A stretch of 64,000 nucleotides of DNA from Telmatactis stephensoni (lineage: Eukaryota > Cnidaria > Anthozoa > Actiniaria > Isophelliidae). A program made the translations under genes and the position numbers. The stretch covers positions 279,501-343,500 of the forward strand of contig JALIZF010001576.1 in the NCBI GenBank assembly GCA_029948255.1, read 5' to 3'. This document shows positions 11,438 to 23,400 of this stretch, in pieces (the stretch's first letter is position 1; each line of letters begins with the position of its first letter). Below the pieces are notes generated by a model, which did not search any database, was not told the DNA's origin, and saw nothing but the letters and a program-made list of their open reading frames with translations.

Positions 11438-14400
11438 CTAAACGGGTCTTAACACATATACATACCCATAGAAATCACAGTACCGTTTGTCTACACGGTA
11501 TTTCTCTGGATGCTTCTTTATAAACGCTGACAGATGTTGCTCTTTAATGTTGGCAAAGTTGTCCGATGTATAATGTGCAGTACATCCTGTGAGAGGCTCA
11601 ATATCTTCAACGAGAACATAGTCACCGGGCATCAAAAACTGGTCAAGATAGTCCAGAACCCCAAACGTATTAACGTGAGCGTCATCAGTAACGAACCAGG
11701 GATGAGGTAACATCTGAAATAAAAGTAATGATGGAATGACATGGTACAGGCCAATGCGTGAACGTCTTAAAAGCGTCCATATTTAACGTCGATAACTCGT
11801 AACAGTAATTCAACTGACAAACCTGAGGTCGACGGTGCGCTCATTTTACTCCCCTCTCTCCATCAGTGCTCCGTTTTAAGGGTATTTAAAGCTAATTAAA
11901 GCTACACGGGTTCCTCCTTTCGAAGGAAAGAAGTCGAAACAAGGATGTGAAGTCACTGGGGATTGAACTCGGGACCTCGAACCCTGACTACCGCTACGAT
12001 CGAAAAACGTATCCAACGATCTCAGCAATCATATATAAATGAACCACACTCAAGCGATCGTAGCGATGGAAATGTAGCCCATAATGCAAATATAATCGAG
12101 AAACCGAACCAAAATGACAAGCTATTGATTGGTTCCTCTTAGGGGTGAAATTTCATCACTGCCACGCCCATCATCTCACAATACACTAGCATCAAACGCC
12201 GCCGTCTGCTCGAATGAGTTTATGACGACGACGTCATAATACCGTCGGCTTAGAGCCTTCTTATACCCTAAAAGGGACCACAAAACACAGTTGATGGGAA
12301 TTCTCGTCATTCTCACCCTAACATATCAAACTTATTCCTTATATCAATGAACATTTGCTAAAGCTAGAGTCCAGGCCCTCTAATCGGATCTTTTTTGCAT
12401 TTTCGTTTATATTTATTTCCTCGAGTACTCTTTTGTGCGCCCTCAACTGTCCATTCTCTTCCCTAAGTGAAGCAACATCTATCTCACTGTAGTAGATTTT
12501 GAAACTGTATGGCTTCCCATTTTTCCATTTATCATACAATCTTCGCAGGCTACTCCCCCCTTTACCAGCGGCCGGTATTTTTTTCAGCAGTCGATAAACT
12601 TGAGCTTTGATCGATACAATTTATTATTCTGCTATTTACTAAAACACCTCTAAGGCCTGACCGATCAAGTAGCTCTTTTACCATCGCCTCCAAAGCAGAT
12701 TCGTAGCTCTGTAACGGAAGTCCCCGTTGTAATCACTCTTTTAATCGTTAATTGTTTACACGTGATTTTTTAGTATGTAATCGGATCTTCTGGGAGATCA
12801 CATTCAGTGACTCACAGAAATTCGACGAGTTAACAGTGATTTGATGATCATTAAAACTTTGTGGGATTGAAGAGTCTGCAGTGCCTTTCTTGGTTTCACG
12901 GACCTCTCCGTGACGGAGCTGCCGTCCGCTACAGTCGAATTTCTCTTGGAATCTTTTGGACAACTTGTACAAAGTGTACAGAACAATACACCTAACACAC
13001 CTACGGAATCTACGGGAAACCAAACTTGAGAGCCCCGCTGAAGCTTGCTAAAAGAACCACCAGAACACAACTCACAACTACGTCAAGTAAGTCCGTTCCA
13101 TTTACTTCTAAACAACGTCGTATTATGCAAGGAAGAATGAAAATAAAGTGTAGCAAAACCTTGAATGTGACTCGTAACTTGTAGAAGTTTATCAATGGAA
13201 AAACCTAATCCCGTCAATCAAGTCAAGGACACGGGTTACGAAACCCTTAATGACGAACTCGAGAATCTTGTTAGTGAAAATTCAAATCAAGAAACAGATA
13301 AACGTCCTAAAACTTTAACTGAAAGGGGATTTGAATACCACTATTCGCTTAAAGATAAAGATGTTAAGACAGCAACCAAAAACTTGAATGCAAACATATT
13401 AAAATTCCAATCATTCCTTAAGTTGACAGCAGACGCAAAACAGATAAACGCGGAGCTAAAAACGTGCTTTAAGCTCGCCGGCATTGCTGAAGAAAAGCTT
13501 ATTGATCTGCTTAAGTTTGCCAGTGACAAGCCACAAGCCACGCAAATTGAAAGAGAATTACAACAAGTTAGAGCATTGGTAGAAGACGTTCGCAGCGCAG
13601 CATCTAAAAAACTACAAAGTTTAGAAGACACTGTATCGTTCACATCGCGAGGTTCGCATCGCTCACGCTTATCAAACTCCAGCCGCCTCTCTGCCAGAGA
13701 TTCTCTCCTAGATATAAGAGCGCGCAGAGCAGCTCTAGAACAGTCACTTAAATACGACGACGTTATTCGGGAACAGGAACGACGGCTATCTAAACTTAGA
13801 CTGCAAAAAGAACTTAGCGAAACAATAGCGCAAGAAGATGTTTACGCAGATGCGCTGCGCGATGATTTTATGATACCTGACGACTACCAGGGACTTCCGT
13901 TCGATAAAGAGAACATGATTGACAGGTTTATGTCAGATCTGCCTCAGAAAGACTACACAGACAACCCGCCTAAGCTTCAAGATAACACAGGCAACCCGTC
14001 TACGCACAAAGACAACACAGGCAACCCGTCTACGTCTCAAGACTACACAGACAACCCGCCTAAGCTTCAAGATAACACAGGCAACCCGTCTACGCACAAA
14101 GACAACACAGGTGACCCGTCTACGTCTCAAGGCAACACAGGCAACCCGTCTACGTCTCAAGACAACACAGGCAACCCGTCTACGCTCCAAGGCAACACAG
14201 ACAGCCCGTTTACGTCTCAAGACAACACAGGCAACCCGTCCACTTCTCAAGGCAACACAGGCAACCCGTCTACGTCTCAAGGCAACACAGGCAACCCGTC
14301 TACGTCTCAAAGCAACACAGGCAGCCCGGCTACGTCTCAAGGCAACACAGGAAACCCGTCTACGTCTCAAGGCAACACAGGCAACCCGTCTACGTCTCAA

Positions 14401-17400
14401 GACAGCACAGGCAACCCGTCTACGTCTCAAGGCAACACAGGCAACCCGTCTACGTCTCAAGACAGCACAGGCAACCCGTCTACGCTCCAAGGCAACACAG
14501 ACAACCCGCCTAAGCTTCAAGATAACACAGGCAACCCGTCTACGCCCAAAGGCAACACAGGCAGCCCGTCTACGCTTCAAGGCAACACAGGCAACCCGTC
14601 TACGCTCCAAAGCAACACAGGCAGCCCGTCTACGTCTCAAGGCAACACAGGAAACCCGTCTACGTCTCAAGGCAACACAGGCCGCCCGTCTACGTCTCAA
14701 GGCAACACAGGCAACCCGTCTACGTCTCAAGACAGCACAGGCAACCCGTCTACGTCTCAAGGCAACACAGGCAACCCGTCTACGTCTCAAGACAGCACAG
14801 GCAACCCGTCTACGCTCCAAGGCAACACAGACAACCCGCCTAAGCTTCAAGATAACACAGGCAACCCGTCTACGCCCAAAGGCAACACAGACAGCCCGTC
14901 TACGCTTCAAGGCAACACAGGCAACCCGTCTACGCTCCAAGGCAACACAGGTAACCCGTCTACGCTCCAAGGCAACACAGGCAACCCGTCTACGCTCCTA
15001 GGCAACACAGGCAACCCGTTCATGACACAAGGCTACACAGGTAATCTGTACCTGCCACAAGGCTACACAGGCAACCCGTACATGTCACAAGGTCACATAG
15101 GCAACCAGTCTCTGCCACAAGACTACACAGGAAACCCGTTTACGACGCAAGGCTACACAGGTAATCTGTATCCACCACAGTGCTACACAAGCAACCAGTC
15201 TATAGCACAATGCCACACAGACAAACCTCCATCAACTCAAGGCTGCAAACAAAACCAAGTGTTTGCACAAAGAAACATAGACCAGGGATGCAGCAACCAC
15301 GAAGTCTCGGACATCTCAAAGGGTCCAATGACGGCGACACCAAGCCCGCAACAAAACGCAACCTCGGACCACTACCCGACTATAACTCCATTAGCGCCAC
15401 CATATTGCAGTTCAAGCAAGGCCCAAGTTCAGCATTCTACACCGTACGCAGAAACACCCCGTAGAGTCCCGTCTAACGACTCAAACACGAGTTCATCGAT
15501 GAGAACTTGGAGGCAACCTCAACCAAACCACAACGACAGCATACAGCAAATCACAGATGCCCTAGCTAAGGTTACACAGCTACAACGTCTTCCTCAAGCG
15601 AAACCTGGCGTGTTTAAAGGAGAGGAAACTGACACAAAGTTCTTTATTTGGGAGACAGCTTTTGATGCTCTAATTGACTCTGCCCCAATCAGCGCGCAAC
15701 AAAAACTGTACCTTCTTTACCAACATCTCGACGGAAGGGCGAAGAAAACAGTAGAACAGTTGCAGTATATGGTTGGAGCCAACCCAGATTTGGCTTATGA
15801 ACAAGCAAGAACGAAGCTCAGACAACGCTTCGGAAGATCAGCAATTATTGCCACAGATTTTGAAAGAAAATTGACTAATTGGCCAAAAATTGGAAACAGT
15901 GACGCTCAAAGCCTACGCGAGTTCGGTGACTTTCTCGAGCAAGTCTCAGCTGCCAGTCAGCACCTAACATCGCTGAAAATCTTCGAGTATCCATCCAAAC
16001 TGCAGTCATTGGTCGATAAACTACCATCTTGGTTCCAAACCAAATGGTCGACGCGCGTCCAGAGGTTACAGCAAGAAAAGGGCTACGACTCTTTTCCATG
16101 TTTTGCCGACTTCGTACAGGAAGTCACCTTTCATGCAGACCGTATGAACATTCCCCAAATTGCCCGCCAGCATCCGCTGGGCGGCGGCAGTACTCAACAA
16201 TCAAACTCTACGCCACCATATCAGCAAGCAAACCGTCGTAGGCAACATGGCGTGGCTGCTACCTTAGCAACGAAGGTAGAGAATCCGCAGAAAGATCTGC
16301 CAAGTTCTCCTAACATGACAACTGTCAAGAAGAGTCTGCCTGACGCAAGCCTGTCAAGAACTGTCTTCTGCCCTTATCATAATAAGAACACACACTCCAT
16401 AGACACTTGTAAAAAGTTCAGAGAACTTCCAATAGCTGAGAGAAAGGACTTCTTTCTGAAATACAAATTATGCTACAAGTGCGCTAAACAAGATTCGCAT
16501 CTAGCAGCCCAATGCAAGGCAGCTCAACCAGAGTGCAACGAATGCCACAAACAGCATCTGACAGCTCTTCACGACGAAGCACAACAAGCCCCCAAAGCGG
16601 CATCTGCTTGCACACAAGTGTGCGGGAGGGAGGAACACAGTCGCTCCTGCGCCAGAATTGTGCTCGTGAGAATCTGTCATCAGTCTTCTCCATCCAGAGG
16701 TGCTTACACATGCAGTTCTTGATGATCAGTCTACGGATGTCTTCATAACAGACTCCCTCCAAGAAGAGCTGCAAGTCTCAGCGCCAGAGTTAGATCTGAA
16801 AGTTAACACTATTGTTGGCTCCAACACCATACGTACGAAGAAGGTGACCGGACTACTCATTCAAGACATCGACAATAACCATTCAAGAATAAAGATCCCG
16901 TACGCATACACACGAGAGTACATTCCAGCTACCCAGAAAGATATTGCCACCCCACACATTGTACGACAATGGGAACACCTGGCATCTCTTGCAGACAAGA
17001 TACCTAACAGGCCAGATGTTGATATAGGAATGCTTATTGGTCGAAATGTGCCTGCAGCATTTCAGCCACTGCGCGTCATATCTGGTGGCGAAGATGAACC
17101 ATGGGCCGAGCAGTACAAACTTGGCTGGACCGTGATAGGACGCGTCTGCAAAGACAAACTTGATGACACAACGAACTCTAAGACCAGTTCAGTAAATTGT
17201 GTCGTGATCGAAAGAGAAGTTCTTCTAGAAAATGAGCAAGACGAGCCTATCAATCCCTGTCTAATTAGTCAATCAGTTGCTGAAGCGCCATTCGTCCACA
17301 ATGTAACTACGAAAGATGTCACAAGTCCTAATCAGCTACGTGAGATGATGGAGCTTGATTACAACGAGCTTAAACACTGTCGCAAAATACGTGGGACAGA

Positions 17401-20400
17401 ACAAGCAGAATCCATTGAGGACAAGCGGTTTATTGATATACTTACCAAAGAGATACACAAGACGCCCGATAGTAACTGGGAGGCACCACTGCCTTTCAAG
17501 ACAGATGAAGTCATTTTGCCAAATAACAAGAGACACTGCCTCAAAAGATTGATCTCTCTGAAAAGAAAGCTTATCAGTGACGAGAAAGTGAAGTGTGATT
17601 ACTTGGCCTTTATGAAGAAAATCTTCGATCGTGGTCATGCCAGCCTCGTTCCCAAAGACAAGCTGCATACGGAACCTGGCAAAGTGTGGTATCTACCGCA
17701 CTTCGGTGTTTACCACCCTAAAAAACCAGATCAGATCAGAGTTGTGTTCGATTGCAGTGCGGTCTACCAGAACGAATCACTGAACCAACATCTGCTACAA
17801 GGCCCGGACCAACTGAACTCCCTGATTGGGGTACTGTCACGTTTCCGTAAGGAGGAAGTTGCCATCATGTGCGACATTGAACAGATGTTCCACAGCTTCT
17901 TTGTATCACCCGAACATAGAAACTACCTAAGGTTTTTATGGTTTGAGAACAACGACCTCTCTGGCCCAATACTGGAGCACCAAATGGATGTGCATCTCTT
18001 TGGTGCCACCTCTTCTCCAGGAGTCGCCAACTTCTGTTTACATCAAACTGCGGAAACAAATAGAGCCACCCATGGAGATGAAGCAGCCAATTTCCTTCTG
18101 AAAGACTTCTACGTCGACGATGGGCTGATATCTGTCCCCACAACCGCTCAAGCCATCAAAATCGTGAAAGACGCCCAACGAATGTGTGCAGACACAAACC
18201 TTCGCCTGCACAAATTCGCAAGCAACAGCGCTGAAGTTTTGGAAGCCCTACCAACAGAAGATCGTGCTAAAGACCTCAAAGACCTCGACATCCGCAAAGA
18301 CAACATCCCAATCCAGAGATCACTGGGTACTTACTGGTGCATAGAGTCAGACACCTTTGGATTCCGGATCGAGTTAAAAGACAAACCCTTAACTCGACGA
18401 GGAATACTGTCAACAGTCAGCTCCGTCTATGACCCCTTGGGTGCAGTATCGCCAGTGATACTGATCGGGAAGCAGATCCTCCAATCACTCTGCCGCGAGA
18501 ATGCAGATTGGGACGACCCAGTACCTGACAGCATACTGCCTCAATGGGAGAAATGGCGTACAGAGCTTCCCCTCCTAGAGAGCCTCAAGTTTAGTCGATG
18601 TCTCAAGCCACCAGGGTTCGGAACACCAGTATCCTCTGAAATCCACAGCTTCTCTGACGCTAGTGACGCAGGCATAGGCCAAATCTCCTACATACGCTTA
18701 ACAAACGAAGAAAACCATCACCATGTAAGTTTTCTCATGGCCAAGTCCAGAGTCGCACCATTAAAGCCCATATCCATCCCTCGACTGGAACTCACAGCAG
18801 CAGTCATGTCTGTCAACGTGACTTCAATGTTAGGCAGTGAACTAAGCATCGCAGACACATCATCTACGTACCACACCGATTCAGAGATCGTGCTGGGCTA
18901 CATTAATAATGATGCGCGAAGATTTCACGTATACGTTGCCAACAGAGTCCAACACATTCGAGATCGCAGCTCTCCAGATCAGTGGCACCACGTCGCAGGA
19001 AAAGACAACCCAGCCGACGAAGCCTCGCGCGGACTCACTGCCAAAGAGCTCATAGAGAATCAACGCTGGTTCAACGGCCCAGACTTCTTGCAACAAGCGA
19101 ACCCAACTACTTCGAATGGACTCTCTAACTTTGAGTTAGATCCCAATGACAGCGAAGTTAGGAAACATGCAGCAGTTGCATTGTCTATCAAGAGCACCGA
19201 ACAAAGATTTCCAGAAACGCTGGAGCCAGAGCGCCTCCAGCATTTTTCTTCGTTCAATCGACTCGTCTCTGCAATAGTACGAATCCAAAGAATGATCGAA
19301 AGCCGAAGACCAGACAAGCAGTACAACTGGCGTCCAAAAGAAGGTGCGCCGTTGGTCGACGAACTACAGCAAGCCAGACAAGTGATAGTGCGATCCGTTC
19401 AACGGTCCTCCTTTCAATCCATTATCGACACGCTATCTAAGTTAGAAGGCAATGAAACCAACTTCAAGAATTGTCTCAACGCGCGCAAAAGAAACGCTAC
19501 CATGAAGCCGACAAGCAATCTTTACAAGCTAGATCCCTTCCTAGATGACAAAGGCATTATCAGAGTCGGTGGACGCCTAAAGAACTCATCATCTTCCTTC
19601 GAAGTCAAACATCCAATCCTAATGCCCAAGAATGACCATGTGACCATTCTTATTGTACGCCATTACCACCATGGGGAGCAGCATCAAGGTTATGGCATTA
19701 CCCACAATGCCATTAGACAAACAGGATACCACATCATCAACGGCCGTAGTGTTGTGTCAAGCACTATTGCCAAGTGCGTTCCATGTCGTAAGCAGCGTGG
19801 TAAAGTCAAAGAACAGAAGATGTCTGACCTCCCTCCTGAACGTGTAGAGCCTTCTCCTCCCTTTACGTACAGCGGAATGGACGTCTTTGGCCCGTTCATG
19901 ATAAAAGAAGGAAGAAAGGAGCTGAAGAGGTGGGGACTAATATTCACCTGCTTGGCGTCACGAGCCATCCATCTTGAAACGCTAAATGCCATGTCTACAG
20001 AGTCTTTTATCAACGCTCTACGCCGTTTTATAGCTCGACGAGGCAAAGTCCGCCAGATCAGGTCAGACCAAGGTACCAACTTCGTGGGTGCCAAGAACGA
20101 GCTAGCAGCAGCATTGGCTGAACTAGATCAAAAGCCAATCAAGCAGTTTTTGTCATCCCAAGACTGCGACATCATCGACTTCAACATGAACGTCCCTCAC
20201 GCATCACACATGGGCGGTAGTTGGGAACGTCAAATACGCACCACACGGTCTGCTCTTACATCTCTACTGCAAGATCACGGCACCCAGCTAGATGACGAAT
20301 CATTCCGTACCTTACTTACAGAAGCAGAAAACATTGTCAATGGCCGACCACTAACAGTTACCAACTTCTGACCTTAAAAACGCAAATCGTCCTACCGCCA

Positions 20401-23400
20401 CCAGGAAATTTCGAGTCCCCAGACCTCTACTCAAGGAAAAGATGGCGCAGAGTTCAGTACCTCGCCAACCAATTCTGGTTGCGATGGCAGAAGGAGTACC
20501 GTGCTCAATTACAAAGAAGACAACGATGGAGCAATCAGAAGAGAAACATGGAGGTTGGAGACGTCGTGCTAGTTTGCGACACAGAAGAACCAAGAAACCG
20601 ATGGCCACTAGCTATCATAACGAAGGTCTACCCAAGCAAAGATCATCTCGTCCGCAAGGTTCAGATCTCTACCGTCAAAGATGGGACGAGAAGGTTCTAC
20701 GACAGACCAATACAGAAACTGATCCTTTTGATTGAAGCTGGACAGAGAAATTGAAATCAAGAAGATTTACCAAGATTTATGAACTCATTATGAACTTTTA
20801 CCATATATAGTCAACCTTAAGTGCTTAGTAAGACATTTATCAAGATTTATCATATATTCATATATTTTATTATTCTCAGTTTTGTTTGTAAATGTATTCC
20901 ACATTTAGGGAAGCAGTGTAACGGAAGTCCCCGTTGTAATCACTCTTTTAATCGTTAATTGTTTACACGTGATTTTTTAGTATGTAATCGGATCTTCTGG
21001 GAGATCACATTCAGTGACTCACAGAAATTCGACGAGTTAACAGTGATTTGATGATCATTAAAACTTTGTGGGATTGAAGAGTCTGCAGTGCCTTTCTTGG
21101 TTTCACGGACCTCTCCGTGACGGAGCTGCCGTCCGCTACAAGCTCATTCCTTCTTTTTTCATGCTGTCCATTTTCTTGGATAAAGTGTAAATTAGGAAAC
21201 TAAAATGCAAAATATTTTTTTAATAATTTTTTTCAACAAGGAACAGGCACTTACGTATTGATCTCGTGATCTTCGGAGTTTTCGTCCCCTGCAGCGTCAA
21301 CTTGGGTAACACTTGATAGGAAGCTTAAGCTCAAAATAACTAACCATATACCTTTTGACCGCACTTTGCCGTAGTTTAATTTTGCTCAATAATTGCGTAT
21401 TTGGTATCAAAACACGCCTAAAATAGTGATGTATTCGAATTTGGCGGTAGGTTAATTATTGAATTACACAATTCCAAGGGGAGTCTGGGTTATTTTCTAT
21501 CGTGTACCGTCACGCACTCATACATCGCTTTGTAAATTTTAGCTCCGATTAACCACAAAGAATCGCAAAAGGCCGTGGTTTAATTTTATTATTTTTTCTT
21601 GAAATACTAACTGATCTATTCCTTTAGCATTACTTTATCATATTCCGTTGGTAGGTTTTTGGATTTCTTCAACACAAAAGAGTAATTCACAAAAATATAG
21701 CAGAAATTGTGCTATTTGAAGCGGTTTGCGGCCTGTAATACGAACCTCAAATACGATGCGTGACCTTTCGTACTTTTTGTTAAGCGTAAGTTTGATATGC
21801 GGGCCGACCAAAACGCTGATAAACCCTAAAAGGGACGACGAGGATCCCCGCCCCCTTTTATAAGGGAGGTCCCCCGGGTATACTACACGCTGTTGAGGCT
21901 GAGGTAGAACGACGAGAATCGGACGTGCAATGGTCTCAGTGTCAAAATATTATAAAAGAAAAAAATCAGCGATTTAACATTGAACTTATGAAGATGTTTA
22001 TTTCTTTTTGTTTGTGCGTTTGTTTGCTTGCTTGTTTGTTTGTTTGTTTGTTTGTTTGTTTGTGTTACTTTTTTATTCTTTTTTATTTCTCCTTTTATTC
22101 CCCTTTATTCCCCAATTTCTGGGTCCTCGGTTCGATCCTGCATAGGCGGTCCCTACCCCTCCCTACACAGCAATTAACTGTATACACAGGCTACCTCAGA
22201 GCAAATACCTTTAAGAACTCGGGTGTAAATGTTTCCTCAACTTTGTTAGTGTCTCCCTGCAAGAATGTGATGTCGTCTCTTTTCTGTTTTGCTATTGGAC
22301 TCAGCAATCCAAGATCTATATCCATGGAGTAGATGTGGGTTTTAAAGCCATAAGTCTTCATGGTATCAGCGAAATAGAACGCAGAACCTCCTGTATTAGC
22401 ACCAAACTCTATGATGGTTTGTGGTTTAACGTCCCAAAGTAGATGCTGGAGAATGACTATTGTGAAGGGATCTTTCATGAGGTTGATTCCCCTCCACATT
22501 GTTGTATATTTTCCTTAATTAAAAACAACAAGTGGCATTCATTAGTGCCAAGTGCAAGCAACATCAGTATTGCATTTATCACACAGGTGTTGAAAAATGA
22601 ATGTAAAAACACGGGAAATGCGCACTGACATAGGCTTAGATTGACACCACTCTGACCACTGACTCATGTAGTAACGTACGTATGTACGTATGAACCACTT
22701 TCTACTTTGTGCAACAAATTTTCACAACCTGCAACATCAATTTTTGTTGCATGACAAGTTGTGCGCGGGGTGGTAATACCAGCAACATCGCTAGGCCTAC
22801 TCTGGGATCTGATCTCGCCTTAACCCACCCAAACCCGCCCTAACCCGCACTAACTCACCACACCCAACACGAAGAAATTCCATTAACCCGCCTTAACCCG
22901 CCTTAACCCGCTAAAACCCACACTAACTCGCTACACCCAAAGTCAGTAAATTCCCTTAACTAGCCTTAACCACTACTCTAAATTTAATTAGTCTCATAAA
23001 TAATTATTATGCTACTGCAAGAGGTACCTCATGTACCTGTCAGTTCCGCCCCCTGAACATTTAGAAATCAGAAAGTAGAAATTAGAAAATAAGCAGTTAT
23101 GGAGTGGTTTCTAAAAACCTGCATGTGCAACAAACTAATAGCTACTAGTGTTTAGTAATTTAATTAGTCAATGAAATAAGGGTCTACTAGTGTTTATCAG
23201 TCTTCTAACTGTTCAATGGGTTTTTTAAAGTACCTCAATATTGGATAAAGTGTCAATATTGAGTTACTATAAAAAAAACATTGAATAGTTAGAAGACTGA
23301 TAGACACTTAAGTAGTAGACCCTTATTTCATTGATTAAATTACTAAACACTAGAGTGGTTTTCATTTGACCATGAAGGAATAGACAAACTAATAGCTGGT

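Larger units (their letters stand above)
12710..21140 (+). mobile_element. BEL/Pao LTR retrotransposon (8,431 bp)
   Basis: Two 224-bp LTRs (12710-12933 and 20917-21140), TGT...ACA, look identical base for base. They are flanked by a 5-bp target duplication AGCTC (12705-12709 and 21141-21145). Inside are a Gag-like ORF with DUF1759 and zinc knuckles, then a Pol ORF ordered protease-RT-RNase H-integrase, the BEL/Pao order. No envelope-like ORF is present. It lies antisense in intron 2 of CmcI copy 1, within an older TIR element. Identical LTRs imply recent insertion; frame breaks in pol suggest this copy is not autonomous. Confidence 0.96.
12339..21171 (-). pseudogene. Unrecognised coiled-coil-like coding region split by the BEL/Pao insertion
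   Basis: A reading frame begins at 21171 (MDSMKKEGMSYESALEAMVK) and is cut after a few codons by the 3' LTR. It resumes left of the 5' LTR at 12709. A second block (AQVYRLLKKIPAAGKGG, then YDKWKNGKPYSFKIYYSE and LREENGQLRAHKR) runs to a stop at 12339. The two blocks differ in frame; either a very short intron or an indel near 12,620-12,660 separates them. The protein is basic and then heptad-like; no family was recognised. It lies wholly within the TIR element at 12,322-21,798, so it is probably transposon-borne and dead. Confidence 0.45.
12322..21798. mobile_element. TIR-bounded DNA element interrupted by a BEL/Pao retrotransposon
   Basis: Compared with copy 2 (near 37,453), copy 1 has an insertion starting ATATCAAACTT and ending AAGTTTGATAT, an inverted repeat of 11-12 bp. 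Without the BEL element it is about 1.05 kb. No clear target duplication can be assigned, so the boundaries rest on the paralogue comparison. It carries part of a minus-strand coding region (separate entry). The superfamily is not recognised. Confidence 0.55.

Noticed and set aside
11938..12000. tRNA-like string (minus strand GAGTTCAATCCC) in CmcI copy 1 intron
   Set aside because: Possibly a SINE remnant, but no complete A box or acceptor stem was seen.
13919..15001. Long open frames in the second plus frame and on the minus strand (13,933-14,970) across the gag repeat
   Set aside because: The 30-bp repeat keeps all frames open; the products are simple Arg/Thr- or Arg/Val-rich repeats with no independent support.
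13951..15240. Regular repeat array resembling a CRISPR at first sight
   Set aside because: Units are contiguous, in frame and have no unique spacers; it is a coding minisatellite in a eukaryotic retroelement.
22121..22163. GGTTCGATCC B-box-like string (also at 37,796)
   Set aside because: No matching A box or cloverleaf was found; it lies in shared CmcI intron sequence.
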